Below are positions 12,240-25,100 of a stretch of 64,000 bases of DNA, piece by piece; the stretch's first letter is position 1, and each line of letters begins with the position of its first letter. The position numbers were made by a program, and so were the translations under genes. The notes beneath the pieces were generated by a model that was given only the letters and a program-made list of their open reading frames with translations, was not told the origin of the DNA and searched no databases. The DNA is from Flaccisagitta enflata. Taxonomy: Eukaryota; Chaetognatha; Sagittoidea; Aphragmophora. The stretch covers positions 55,614,001 through 55,678,000 of the forward strand of contig OZ231127.1 of NCBI GenBank assembly GCA_965153355.1, read 5' to 3'.

Positions 12240-15200
12240 ATCAAGCAGTGATAAAAAACAAAAGGCAAATTGAGATAAAGTTTAAGACATCTGATGGATG
12301 AATTAAGACAAATTTAAACAAAAGACAGGTGAGGATATTTTTGAGATAGAAAAAAGTTTTGAGGATGAAAAAAACAAAAGATTTCTACAGAGATAAGTGG
12401 AGACATCTTGAAAAAAAAAAAAACACAAACAAAAGACTAAGGCAAGGACATATTCTTGGGATAAAAAGAATGAAAGAACATGATTGATGGTGAGGATGAA
12501 AAAACAAAAGATTTACGTAAAGATAAGTGGAGACATCTTGAAAGAAAAAAGATAAAACAAACAAAAGACTGAGGTGAGGACACATTTTGGGGATGAAAAA
12601 AATGACTAAATGATATACCGGGTCATCCAGCTGAGTTGTCGGATTCTGTTAAGCTTTTACTCACAGGTGCTTAAAGTCATGTATTTGAAATTGATCCAGT
12701 CTTAAAGAGTATATATTGACATTTTTTGTGTCAAAATTTCGTCCATTTTTGTCAAGTAGTTTGTCTTCAACATGAATTTGAAGTAAAAGCTTTCATTTCA
12801 GGACTGAGCAGATTTTCCAAAAAATTCCAGGAGCTGTGCAAATTAAGATTGCAATTCTTTTTGAATCATATACGCCATCAATACAAAAAAGGCTTTAATC
12901 AAGGAAAATTTTGAAGTAGTTTAATAACTTAGTCAGACTATCTTTCATTTCAGATCAATCTTGTCTCGATGATAAGAATAGTAATAAAGAATTTGAAAAT
13001 GAAGGCAAGCAGAATTCCCTATTTCTAATGGAAAATCTTTAAGATGGTAATATACTTGTGGCACTTCAAATTTGTGTAAAAGACAAACTACTTGACCAAA
13101 ATCGCTGAAATTTTGATACAAAAAATGTCAATCTATACTATTTAAGACTTGATCAATTTAAAATCCATGTCTCTTAGCATCAAAGACTAAAAGCTTAACA
13201 GAATCCGACAACTCAGGTGGATGACCCAGTAGATGAAACAAAAGATTTACAAGATTTACAAGTTCTGGTGAGTGAGGACATCTATTGAGAGAAAAAAAGA
13301 CTATAACAAAGAAAAAATTGTGGTGAGTGAGGACACACTTTTGGGATGAAAGAAATCGTTAGGAAATGGTGATTCAGTACATTCTTTTAAAAACAAAAGA
13401 CTATCAAAGAAAAAAGATCTAGTGAGTGAGGATATCTATTGAGAGAAAAAAAAGACTGCAACAAACAAAAGATTGTGGTGAGTAAGGACACACTTTTGGG
13501 GTAAAAAAAATTCTTTGGGATTAGTGAGTGAAGAGATTCTTTGAAGGGAAAAACGAAATACTATAAGAGAAAAAAGAGCTGGTGAGGAAGAACATCTACT
13601 GAGAGAAAAAAAAGACTGCTACAATTAAAAAATTATGGTGAGTGAGGACAAACTTTTGGGATGGAAAGAATTTCTTAGGAAATAGTGAGTGAGGACATTC
13701 TTTGAAAATAAAAACAAAAGGCTATAAAAGAAAAAAGGTCTGGTCAGTGAGGACTTCTATTGAGAAAAAAAAGACTACTACAAACAAAAGATTGTCGTGA
13801 GTGAAGACACACTTTTGGGATAAAAAAAATCCATGGGAAATGATGAGTGAGGCCATTCTTTAAAGAAGAAAACAAAAGACTATCAAAGAAATAAGATCTG
13901 GTGAGTGAAGAAATCTATTGAGAGAAAAAAAAAGACTGCAACAAACAAAAGATTGTGGTGAGTGAGGACACATTTTTTGGATGAAAAAAAAAAATCCTTA
14001 AAAATGGTGAGTGAGGACATTCTTTGAAAATAAAAACAAAAGGCTATCAAAGAAAAAGGGTCTCGTGAGTGAGGACATCTATGGAGAGAAAAAAGACTAC
14101 AACAAACAAAAAGATTGTGGTGAGTGTAGAGACACACCCTTGAGATGAAAACTTGAATAGGAGGAGGACATTCTTTGAACATAAAAACAAAAGGCTATTA
14201 AAGAAAAAGGGTCTGGTGAGTGAGGACATCTACTGAGAGAAAAAAAATACTGCTTCAAACATGAGATTGTGATGAGTGAGGACAAACTTTTGGGATAGAA
14301 AAATATTATAAGGAAATAGTGAGTGAGGACATTTTTTGAAAATTAAAACAAAAGGCTATGAAAGAAAAAGGGTTTGGTGAGTGAGGACATCTATTGAGAG
14401 GAAAAAAGACTATTACAAACAAAAGATTGTGGTGAGTGAGGACACACCTTTGAGATAAAAAAAGTCCTTTGAAGAAGAAAACAAAAGACTATCAAAGAAA
14501 AAAGGTCTGGTGAGTGAGGACATCTATTGAGAGAAAAAAAGACTACTACAACCAAACAATTGTAGGTGAGTGAGGACACACTTTGGGATGAAAAAATCCT
14601 TAGGAAAAATAATGAGTTAGGACATTCTTTGAAGAAAAAAACAAAAGACTATCAAAGAAAAAAGGCCTGGTGAGTGAGGACATCTATTGAGAAGACTACT
14701 GCAGAAACAAGATTGTGGTGAGTGAGGACACTCTTTTTGGGATGGAAAATCCTTACAAATGGTGGAGTGAGATACCAGAAGAGGAAAAACAAAGACTATC
14801 AAAGAAAAAGGGTCTGGTGAAGTGAGGACATCTATGGGAGAAAAAAAAAGACTACTACAAACAAAAGATTGTGGGGTGAGTAGAGGACACATCTTTAGAT
14901 GAAAAAAAACTTAGAACAGGAGGAGACATCTTTGAAGAGAAAAACAAAAGACTATCAAAGAAAAAGGGTCTGGTGAGTGAGAACATCTATGGAGAAAAAA
15001 GAAGATTACTGCAAACAAAATATTGTGGTGAGTGAGGACACACTTTTGGGATGAAAAAAAATCCTTAGAAATGGTGAGTAGAGTGACATTCTTTGAAGAA
15101 AAAACAAAAGACTATCGAAGAAAAAGGGTCTGGTGAGTGAAGACATCTATGGAGAAAAAACTAATACACAAAAGATTGTGATGAGGAGGACATATTGGAT

Positions 15201-15922
15201 GAAAAAAATCACTAGAAATGGTGAGTGAGGACATTCTTTGAAGAGAAAAACAAAAGACTATCAAAGAAAAAGGGTCTGGTGAGTGAGGACATCTATGGAG
15301 AAAAAAAAAGACTACTACAAACAAAAGATTGTGGTGAGTGAGGACACACTTTTGGGATGAAAAAAAATCCTTAGAAATGGTGAGTGAGGACATTTTTTGA
15401 AGAGAAAACAAAAGACTATCAAAGAAAAAGAGTCTGGGTGGGAGTGAGACATCTATAGAAAAAAAAGAGTACTCACAAAAAAAGACAGTGAGTGAGACAC
15501 ACTTTGGGTAATAATCCTTAGAAATGGTGAGTGAGGACATTCCTTTTAGAGAAAACAAAAGACTATCAAAGAAAAAGGGTCTAGTGAGTGAGGACATCTA
15601 TGAAGAAAAAAAAAATACTACAGACAAAAGATTCTAGTGAGTGAGGACACACTTCTTGGATGAAAAAAAATCCTTAGAAATAGTGAGCGAGGACATTCTT
15701 TGAAAAGAAAAACAAAAGACTATAAAAGAAAGGGTCTGGTGAGTGAGGACATCTATGGAGAAAAAAAACACTACTACAAACAAAAGATTGTGGTGAGTGA
15801 GGACACACTTTTAGGATGAAAAAAAATCCTTAGAAATGGTGAGCGAGGACATTCTTTTGAAGAGAAAACAAAGACTATCAAACAGTGGGAGTGGTCTAGT
15901 GAGGAGGACATTCAGGGAGAAA
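12240..15922. repeat. ~160-bp satellite array, left part
   Basis: A higher-order unit of about 155-165 bp is made of three sub-units, each beginning GTGAGTGAGGACA. Sub-unit 1 continues TCTATTGAGAG and 'gactactacaaac'. Sub-unit 2 continues CACTTTTGGGATG and 'aatccttagg'. Sub-unit 3 continues TTCTTTGAAGA and 'aaaagactatcaaag'. Best-preserved units lie at about 13900-15900; edges (12240-12600) are diverged. It is interrupted by a mariner-like MITE at 12618-13229 and by the 2.4-kb insertion from 15923. Frames on the - strand reading MSSLTRPFFF-like peptides follow the repeat and are not genes. Confidence 0.9.
12616..13231. mobile_element. Tc1/mariner-type MITE (P) with TA target duplication
   Basis: The left end after TA reads CCGGGTCATCCAGCTGAGTT. 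The reverse complement of the right end before TA reads CCTGGGTCATCC-type sequence sharing GAGTTGTCGGATTCTG. Similarity between the arms continues for about 165 bp (to about 12780, and from about 13060). TA flanks both ends (12616-12617, 13230-13231). It is inserted in the ~160-bp satellite. No transposase is encoded. Confidence 0.8.
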
Positions 15923-15984
15923 ACAAGCCCAACAGGCCAACAGTCGCTGGGTGGCTGGGGTTACATAAAACTACACAACGTCAT

Positions 15985-17760
15985 ACTATTACACACAACT
16001 ACATAATCTCATAATATGTAGTTAACATACTACACACTTACTACATACTTACATACTACATAATAATTTACATACATACATACTTTTTACATACTTACAT
16101 TTACCTAATTACATACTTACATATTTACAGACTTGCACACATACATACTTACATATTCACTTACACACTTACATACATACTACATACATACTTACATACA
16201 TACTTACATACATAATTACTTATATATTTATTTACTTACTTACATACTTGCATACTTTCATACATACATTTATACTTACTTATCATAATTTACATACTTA
16301 CACATACATATTATTATTTAATATTACTGTGTACATACATACATACACATACATACATACATACTACATACTTTTACATACATACATACTTTCCCTTACA
16401 TACTTACTTACATATTTACATACTACATACATACTTACATTCTTACATACTTACTTACATACATTCTCATATACTTACATACATACTTACATACCTTCCA
16501 CATACTTACATACTCACCATAATCAATATCATACTCACATACTTACTTACTTGCACTTACACACATACTATTTTCATACTTGCTATTACTTTCTACCATA
16601 CCACATACTTACATACCCACATACTACTTACTCACTTACTCACATACTCACATACTTACATACTTACATTTTTACTTACATACTACATACATACTTACTT
16701 ATACCAGATACTTTACCTACATACTCACATGCCACATACTTATGTGCACTTTTACATACTGCTACATATTTACATACTTACATACTTACATACTTACTTC
16801 ACATACTACATACTTACATACTTACATACTTACATTAATGTACATACTATTTACATACTTATTACTCTCCTTACATACTTACATACTTACATACCTATTT
16901 CACTACATACTCACATGATTTCTGTATTACTCTACATACATGTGTGGGCCGTACTACATACTTACTTTGAGACATACTTACATACTTATACACTTACATA
17001 CTTTCTACTCTGCATACCTCACATACACTTTCACATACTTTTATACGTACATACTTACATACATACATACTTACATTTTTTCATTCATACAAACTTACAT
17101 ACTTACATACCTAGTTACATACACACATACCTACATACTTACATACTTACCCACATACTCACATACCAACATACTTACATAGTTACTTACCTACATACTC
17201 ACATACTTACAAACTTACGCACTTCATATACTCTACATACTTATATACTTACCTATGCTCACATACGTACTTACATACTTACTTACATATTTACATACCT
17301 ACATACCTACTTAATTACATACTTACATACTTACCTACATACTCACATACTTACATACTTACATACTTTTATACTTACATACTTACATACGTACATACAT
17401 ACTTACATACTTACATACATTTACTTATTATTAATTTATTATTACTTACATACTTACATACCTATTTCTACATATTACATACTTACCTATATACTCACAT
17501 ACTTACATACTTATATACTTACGTACTTACGTACTTATATACTAACATACTTACCTACATACATTATTGCATACTTACCTACTCACATACTCACATACTT
17601 ACATACTTTACGTACTTACATACTTACATACTTTTACATACTTACATACTTACATACTTACATACAACTGACATACTTGACTACATACTCACATAATTTA
17701 TATTACTATTCTGAAAGTTACATACCATCCAACCTCATACTACATAACTTCATACTTCAT
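15985..17760. repeat. (TACATACT)n array, ~1.8 kb
   Basis: Degenerate 8-bp units 'acatactt' and 'acatacat' over about 1.8 kb. Open frames with Thr-Tyr-Ile-Leu repeats arise from the 24-bp amino-acid periodicity and are not genes. Confidence 0.95.
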
Positions 17761-17819
17761 AACGTCTGTCCCAAAAAAAGTTACATTCTGAACCAATAAC
17801 GAGTGTCCAATAAAAAGTT

Positions 17820-18260
17820 GACAAAATACCCAAAATACGCAAAAATACCCAATGATACCCAAAAATACCCAAATATACCCAAAAATACCCAAAAACACCT
17901 AAAAATACCCATTTATACTCAACAATACTCAAAAATACCCAAAAGTACCCAAAAATATATGAAAGTACCCTAAAATACCTTAAGTACCTAAATAACTTGG
18001 CAATTGTGCACACTTTTAAGTACGCTAAAGTTCCTTAAAGTACTCTAAAGTACCCTAGAAATACCCTAGAGTACCTTAAAATACCTTAAAAAACCTTAAA
18101 AATATTTAAAGATGTTAAAAAAGATTTGCAGTTTAAAAACATAAAAAAGGCAAAAAATGTTTGAAAATGTTAAAAAAGGCAAAAAATGTTAGAAACTGTT
18201 ATAAAAGGTTAAAAAAGGTTAAAAAATTTTTACAACATGATAAAAAATGTCAAAATACCC
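17820..18260. repeat. ~10-bp tandem array (ACCCAAAAAT type)
   Basis: Consecutive 10-bp units 'aaaatacccа'-like (AAAATACCCA). They drift into 'aagtacctta' and then 'gttaaaaaag' units before the terminal (GGAC)n and hairpin of element B5. Confidence 0.85.
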
Positions 18261-18349
18261 CAAAAAATGAAAAAATTTAGAAATATTTCGGACGGACCGA
18301 CGGACCGACCGACCGACAGACCAAGGTGTAGAGTCGCGTGCACGCGACT

Positions 18350-19040
18350 AAAAAAAGACTACTACAAACAAAAGATTGTGGTAGAGGAGGACACACTTTT
18401 GGGATAAAAAAACTTAGAAATGCTGTGGAGTATATGTCTTTTAAGACAGAAAACAAAAGACTATAAAAACAAGGCTGCATACACGAGCCATTTCACATGG
18501 TGGGCAGGAGCGCGAAAGCTAAGAAAGCTAGTGTGACCGACTGACTGACTCCACCCAATGGACAGACGAGATCTGCACAGACTGAGTAGAGGACAGAGGT
18601 CAGCACTCACACTAAAAATGGGGTCTGAGGAGATATCCATGGAGAAAAAGATTACTGCAAACAAAAAAGATTTAGTGAGGACACACTTTCTTTAGGATGA
18701 AAATTCCTGAATGGTGGGGAGGAGGATGATTCTTTTTTCCAAACAGAAACAAAGATCTATCAAAGCAGTGGCTCAGAGAGGACATCTTGAGAGAAAAAAG
18801 ACTACTACAAACAAAAGATTATGTGAGGAGACACTCTTTGGATAAAAAACTCAGAAGTAGTGAGGAGGCTATCTTTGAAGATAAAACAAAATAAGTCATA
18901 AAAGAAAAAGAGTCTGGTGAGTGAGGACATTCCATTGAGAAAAAAGATACCACAAACAAAAGATTGTGAGTGAGGACACACTTTTGGGATGAAAAATCTT
19001 TAGGAAAGATAGGTGAGGAGGACATATTTTACAGTGCAAA
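18350..19040. repeat. ~160-bp satellite array, right part
   Basis: Resumes at 'gactactacaaacaaaagat' and continues with GTGAGTGAGGACA sub-units (e.g. near 18915 and 18968). Diverged from about 18420 to 18780, where a hairpin-family fragment (18470-18600) lies. Confidence 0.85.
18470..18605 (+). mobile_element. Diverged family A fragment in the satellite
   Basis: 'caaggctgcatacacgag' resembles the A start CAAGGCCGGATACACGGC. 'gtgggcaggag' and 'gtgtgaccgactgactgact' follow in the A order. The terminal hairpin is not recognisable. Confidence 0.45.
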
Positions 19041-19274
19041 AATTTATAGAGCTTTTGTTTTTTGTTTTGATGGTGAGGAGACAGAAAAAGGAAGAAAATA
19101 AAAAAAATAATAATAAAAATTTACCCAGGACTAAGTGGATCTTGCTTCGCTGCGATCCACAATAACAATGATAATGATAATAACAGCACACGTACGTGAA
19201 GAGTCGAACACATAAACCAACAAAAGCTGATGGTGCCTAGAGCAGACAATCTCACAAAGACAAAAGCACACACG

Positions 19275-19375
<101 letters not shown>

Positions 19376-19538
19376 ACACAGAAATAATCAAACTTACTTA
19401 AACAAAAACAAAACCATAGTCAAGTAAGCACATTTGCATGAGAAAAGCCCATATATGTAGAAATGCATGGTTTTCAAAAAGTGACGGCTAGACTGGGTTA
19501 GAACTATAGAACCTATTTCCATAAATAATAAAGGATCG

Positions 19539-19833
<295 letters not shown>

Positions 19834-19856
19834 GAAAGAGGGAGACTTAAGTAAAA

Positions 19857-20244
19857 ACAAGGCCAACACCTAGATAAGTCGCGTGCGAGACATAAATAAC
19901 TTAAGATGACTTTTAATGACTCAAGATGACTTAAAATGACTCAAGAGAACTTTAAATGACTTAAAAAGACCTAAAATGGCTTGAATGACTACTTTGACCT
20001 GTTTGACTTAAGTGACTTAAATTAACTTAAAATGACATAGAATGACTTAGAATGTCTTAGAATGACTTAGAATGACTTCGAATGACTTAAAATGACTTAA
20101 AATGACTTAGAATGACTAGAAATAACTTAAAGTATAATAAAAAAATAAAGTGTGACGGACCAATGGACGGACGGACCGACGGACCAACGGACCGACGGAC
20201 CGACGGACGGACAAAGCGGGTTGTAGAGTCGCGTGCACGCGACT
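19857..20244 (+). mobile_element. Family B hairpin-ended element, full-length copy (B2)
   Basis: Starts ACAAGGCCAACACCTAGATA, then AGTCGCGTGCGAGAC. An array of ~10-bp TGACTTAGAA units follows, then AAAGTGTGACGGACC, a GGACC/GGACG block, and ACAAAGCGGGTTGTAGAGTC. It ends with palindrome GTCGCGTGCACGCGAC and TAAAAA. This is the cleanest B copy. No coding capacity. Confidence 0.85.
19890..20140. repeat. ~10-bp tandem array (TGACTTAGAA) inside B2
   Basis: About 24 units of 'atgacttaga' or 'atgacttaaa', mostly at 10-bp spacing. Confidence 0.9.
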
Positions 20245-21360
20245 AAAAAGTGATCGTGAAAAAGAAACCTTTGTCATTGGCATTTAGAAATTGCTCCAAG
20301 ATTCATTGACTGTCTCATCAAAGATTTAAATAAAGAGGATGCCGGAAACAACGACGTAGCACTGAACTTAATCTTCTTTTTTTTCGCCACCCCTGCCCAC
20401 CCGCATGCATCCATAATGCTATGACAGAACTATTTAACAATCCCTAAAGGGAGTATTTTGCAGAAAGTGAACTCATTTAAAGGGGTGTCTACGCATTTTC
20501 AGTAGGTCTTATATGAGTATACTGACCATGAAATTGATCACTTTCGATGCCCAAAATATTCATTTTGCTTGTGGTTACCATGTATAATCATGTAGGTCGC
20601 CAGCCAAAAGGCCGTTTAGATTGAGTCTAAACCTTGCTAACTATGATTTCAATTCTAAACAACTTTTACACAGCACACCCGATGAAAAAAAAATAAATGA
20701 TTTAAGTTTTTGAAAGGGTGTCTACTCATTTTCAGTATGTCCCTCATCAGTTCAGTTACCGCGAAATTAACCAAAGGTTAATTGAAACGCTCGAACCGAC
20801 AGACGCAGAGACAAACCGTCGTCATAGGATGGTCAAGATTTGTAATCGCCAACCTTTCTTGTTATGCCTTATAACACCGGAGAGTTGTATGCATCATAAC
20901 AACCCTAACCAATGAGGACATGTTTAGAGCTTGATGATTCAACGCTGAATCGCCATACTGCCTTTTTCTGGCGTTAGCTTTGAATTACTAGTAATGTTGT
21001 CCAATATGTATACAGTATCAGGACTCCTGATTTAGGAGTATTGTTCAAAACTGTTCTAGTTCGTGCGTTTCTTCGCTCTCTCTTGGGAAATGATGTTGGC
21101 GGTATTTCATGGCTTTGAAAAGCCTCGTCCTCCCCCACGACTCTCTCCTTCTCCTTCTCCTCCTCCTTCGCTTGTCTGTCTCTTCATTGTTACCGCGTTG
21201 TTGATATTTCTAGGTTTATGGTGTTTAGTCCATTATCTCCCAAGGTTTTTTCACTCCAAGAAGATATATACTCGAAGCCTTATTCCCTCCTCTTTTCATC
21301 TTTACGCCTTTTTCTACTTTCCTTGTTTTCTTCTTGCCCAGAAATATTTTTTTCATATTT
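20245..21360. other. Non-coding spacer with one local duplication
   Basis: 'gggtgtctacgcattttcag' near 20482 is echoed at about 20716 ('gggtgtctactcattttcag'). No gene recognised. A frame on + at 20718-20915 (65 residues) shows no motif I know. Confidence 0.4.
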
Positions 21361-21361
21361 T

Positions 21362-21412
21362 AGGTCGTGTGTAGGCGACTCTTTAACCCTCTATGTCTGT
21401 CGATCAGTCCAA
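21362..21412 (-). mobile_element. Hairpin-family terminal fragment
   Basis: 'aggtcgtgtgtaggcgactc' followed by 'tttaaccctctatgtctgtc' matches the AGTCGCGTGCACGCGACTCT - CTTTGTCCGTC order with several substitutions. Confidence 0.4.
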
Positions 21413-21429
21413 TTGTAAACATGTTGCTA

Positions 21430-21660
21430 TTAATTTGTCTTTTTTTTACAGGTGGTTTCAGCATCACATGTGACTGCAGTCCTCCTTCATCTTCTTCTTC
21501 TTTTTTCTTTTTCTTTTTCTTTTTCTCCTTCTATTACTTCGTCTTCCTTTTCTTCTTGTTCTTCCTTTTCCTTCTTTTTTTTCTTCCTCTCTTCAATCTT
21601 ATCTTTCTCCTTTACTTCATCATTGCCGGTTTATTTTTGGCTTGTTTCTCAATGTAAGAA
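21430..21660. repeat. Pyrimidine-rich tract
   Basis: TTC/TCC-rich sequence. Ser/Phe frames are low complexity. Confidence 0.8.
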
Positions 21661-22076
21661 AACTGCTTCTCTTTACATTTTTCAATAACTACACGAACAA
21701 AAAACCACTGCTGATACAAAAAGAAAAAAAAACATGGAGAAAGAAGAAAAAGCTCGCTATTCTGCAGTAAAAGAGCTGATAAAATCCTTGACTCATAGAT
21801 TCTAAACAGTTAAGTATTATCCTCTACCTAGGATTTGAAACAGTACTACCTCACTAAATTAACTTACCTATGTATATTTTTCCCTCTCCTCCTTCGTCTT
21901 CTTCTGTATACTATTTTGTTTTTCTTCTTCCTCTCCATTTGTAATTCCTCCCCTTCCTCCTGTTCTTTCTTCAATATTTCCTTCCCTTTCGCTTTCGCTT
22001 TCGCGTTCATCCTTGACCTACTAGAATCTACCCTCATCAGGGGCGCGACTTGGAGAGAAAACAGTGAAGACATTCA

Positions 22077-22463
<387 letters not shown>

Positions 22464-22470
22464 GATTTGT

Positions 22471-22494
22471 TTATATATATATATATATATATAT

Positions 22495-22496
<2 letters not shown>
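22471..22496. repeat. (TA)n microsatellite
   Basis: TA run separating two GA arrays. Confidence 0.97.
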
Positions 22497-22752
<256 letters not shown>

Positions 22753-22769
22753 ACACACACACACAGAGA

Positions 22770-23390
22770 CATACAGACGGACAGTCAACAGCCAGGCTTT
22801 AGGGGTGGGAATTTCTTTAGAGCAATTATGCCGAACAGTAAAAACAAGGCCACGTGAACCATCAAAGCCACAATTGTTTTTGCAACGCGTTTGCAAGTCG
22901 TTTCTGGGACCAAGGAAATATCTCAACTGGGGGCATCGTAATAATGGATGCGATGGTACTTGATACTTGTATAGCCCAATGCCCATACAACATTAGGTAC
23001 AATCAAGACCTGACATAATTTGGTCACAATAAATGGATATTCTAATATCTTAAGTCTACTGGTACACGCGCGTACAAGATCATTACAATGCAAGTTTCAA
23101 TTCATTTATATGATTGGGAAAAAAGTCGAAGTCAGTCTTTGACTTTTTGACATATTCGAAAGAAACAGGGTTTTCATTTTCTTATTAGGAAGTTTGGCAT
23201 TTTCATCGACCAGATGTGGCTTCCGACAAAATTGATAAGATAAGACAGCGCCCCCCCGAAGGCAACATTTGTGTTTCAAAGAGGGTCAAAATGGAAATAA
23301 TGAATGAATGGAAATGGAAAAACAAATGAATGAAAGTGATTCAGATAGCTCAACATGACACATTGTAACTTTGTAGTATAATTGTGGCCA
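22770..23390. other. Non-coding spacer
   Basis: No gene or repeat recognised apart from a C-run near 23253. Confidence 0.4.
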
Positions 23391-23917
23391 GGGGGGAATT
23401 TTCCTCTTCACTTCCATCTAAGTATTTTTGAGGAGAGGAATTTTTGAGGAGAGGAATTTTCAAGGAAAGGAATTTTTTATTTATTGGGGAATTTTGGAGA
23501 AGAGGAATTTTGGAGGAGAGGAATTTTGGGAAGGAGGAATTTTATGGAGAGGAACTTTGGAGAGGAAGAGGAATTTTGGAGGAGAGGAATTTTGGAGGAG
23601 AGGAATTTTTCATTTACTGAAAAATGACATATTTACCAAGGTAAAAAAGTAAGAACTTGGTAACTTACTATCGGCATAGCAACTTTTACCAATGATTGGG
23701 TAAAGTAAAGCAAAAAATAAAGTAAATTACCAAAAAACTGCTAAAGAGTAAGAAAGGCAAAAAGCAAGAAAGCTAATTATGGAGGAGGTAAAGTAAAAGA
23801 AAGTAAGAGAGTAAGAAAGTAAAAGAGTAACAAAGTAAGAGAGTAAGAAAGTAAATTACTGAAAGTAAGCAAGTAAATTGTGGGTCATTTACTGGAATCA
23901 CAGTAAACGCGACTAAA
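23391..23917 (+). mobile_element. Probable hairpin-ended element with private arrays
   Basis: Two tandem arrays: GAGGAATTTTGGAGGA-type units (23425-23610) and 'aagtaagaga' type units (23640-23880). These are followed by TTTACTG...CAGTAAA, which can pair, and by ACGCGACTAAAAAG. That ending matches the A/B right terminus. No ACAAGG start was located, so the left boundary is approximate. Confidence 0.4.
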
Positions 23918-24249
23918 AAGATGTAAAAATGAAAATGCAAAAATAAGTGAAATAAAGTGATTGAGATAGCTCTGACATGATATTTGAAATAAAAATTTGC
24001 ATTTATTTAGCAAGAGGACCAAGTTTAACCAATTTTACAAAAAAAAATTTATTTGAAAATTTGTACTTATTTTCTTTTTGGTCACTGACAGAGGGCTGGT
24101 CAAGATTTCAAATTTGCATTGGAAATGAAAAAATGAAAACAAAGAACATAGTTCTCTTCCCAAATCGAATCACGCGAGAACTATGTTTTTCAAAATGCAA
24201 AGTTTCCTTGTGTTTGGGTTTTTTAGAGTTTCGACCACAGAAAATGAGT

Positions 24250-24377
24250 ACAAGGCCAAGTAGGCCAATAGGTGCGACATGTGGATCATCGAACAAATGC
24301 GTTACCGACCAACCGACCGACTGACCAACCGACCGACCAACGGACACAGCCAGTTATAGAGGTGCTTTGTCGCACCT
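24250..24377 (+). mobile_element. Family D hairpin-ended element (D1)
   Basis: Starts ACAAGGCCAAGTAGGCCAAT and continues AGGTGCGACATGTGGATC. An ACCGACCG block leads to ACACAGCCAGTTATAG, and it ends with hairpin AGGTGCTTTGTCGCACCT and TAAAAA. The terminal arm GTCGCACCT is the exact reverse complement of the AGGTGCGAC near the start. An inverted relative is at 26277-26400. Confidence 0.8.
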
Positions 24378-24390
24378 AAAAAGTGTAAAT

Positions 24391-24690
24391 GGTATACAGG
24401 TTCGGACGGATTTGTAAATGCTATATGTCACTTTCCAACTTACCCCCCCCTACAGCCCAAACGGATCATCATAGAGACCTGAAATTTGGCATGGACACTC
24501 ATCTTAGGTCGAATCGTGGGGCCATCGAGGCGATTTTTGATAAGTTGACCCAAAGTCGCGTTATGGGGCAGGGGCGGGGTACCCCAGGGGGGGCAAAAAT
24601 TTCAAAAAATTTTTTTTCGATTTTCTTTCATTTTTTCGACTGAATTACTTAATTTAGTGTCTTAGGCACCAGGAAAACTCATTATAACCT
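24391..24690 (+). repeat. Left copy of a ~300-bp inverted pair (R)
   Basis: Begins GGTATACAGGTTCGGACGG and includes a C-run, 'tggggcaggggcggggtacc' and an A/T-run. It matches 27245-27545 in inverted orientation along its length. Confidence 0.8.
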
Positions 24691-24999
24691 AACTAACTCA
24701 TTGTGATCATGATTTATTCACTCTAGAAGAGGAAGTGTCAAAACCGAGACTTACGGAGAATTTCGCGTTTTCGCCAATTTCGCTTTTTACCAATCTAGTT
24801 AAGGACATCGACCGGCTTTAGTCCCTACTAAGAAGCACAAGGGTTGTTTTTTCAAACAAAAACATATTCATTTCTTTTGACAAAAAGGGAAAAAATGTGT
24901 TACAATGAAAGACGTGCATATATTTCTCTCCCCCCCCCATGGGGGAGACGGAATAAGATCAAAGGGTTTGGAAATGGGAAAAAAATCAAAAATTAAATG

Positions 25000-25100
25000 A
25001 AGAAACGGGCCGATACACGGCCAATAAGTTGTCTATAGGGGTGGGCAGGGGTAGTATTGTGGGTGGGCAGGGGCAGTATGGGCCAGGGTGGGGGTTACAA
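25000..25100 (+). mobile_element. Diverged family A start fragment
   Basis: 'gggccgatacacggcc' and 'ggggtgggcaggggcagtat' resemble the A start. No matching hairpin end was found. Confidence 0.35.

Larger units (their letters stand above)
15923..18349 (+). mobile_element. 2.4-kb hairpin-ended element inserted in the satellite (B5)
   Basis: Starts ACAAGCCCAACAGGCCAACA followed by GTCGC, resembling the B-family start. It ends with a GGAC/GACC block, CAAGGTGTAGAGTCGC and the perfect palindromic hairpin GTCGCGTGCACGCGACT, then an A-run. Left flank 'cagggagaaa' and right flank 'aaaaaaagactactacaaac' join into a normal satellite unit, so the ends are well defined. The interior is a TACATACT array (15985-17760) and an ACCCAAAAAT-type array (17820-18250). 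No protein is encoded. Confidence 0.8.

Noticed and set aside
13883-15597. Repeated minus-strand peptides (MSSLTRPFFF-like) that could be a repeat protein family
   Set aside because: They are the satellite unit translated; frames break at each indel between units.
16248-17799. A 356-residue Thr/Tyr/Leu-rich frame
   Set aside because: Follows the 8-bp TACATACT array; no start context or homology.
12240-19040. CRISPR-like array
   Set aside because: Units are head-to-tail satellite repeats without unique spacers, in a eukaryotic context.
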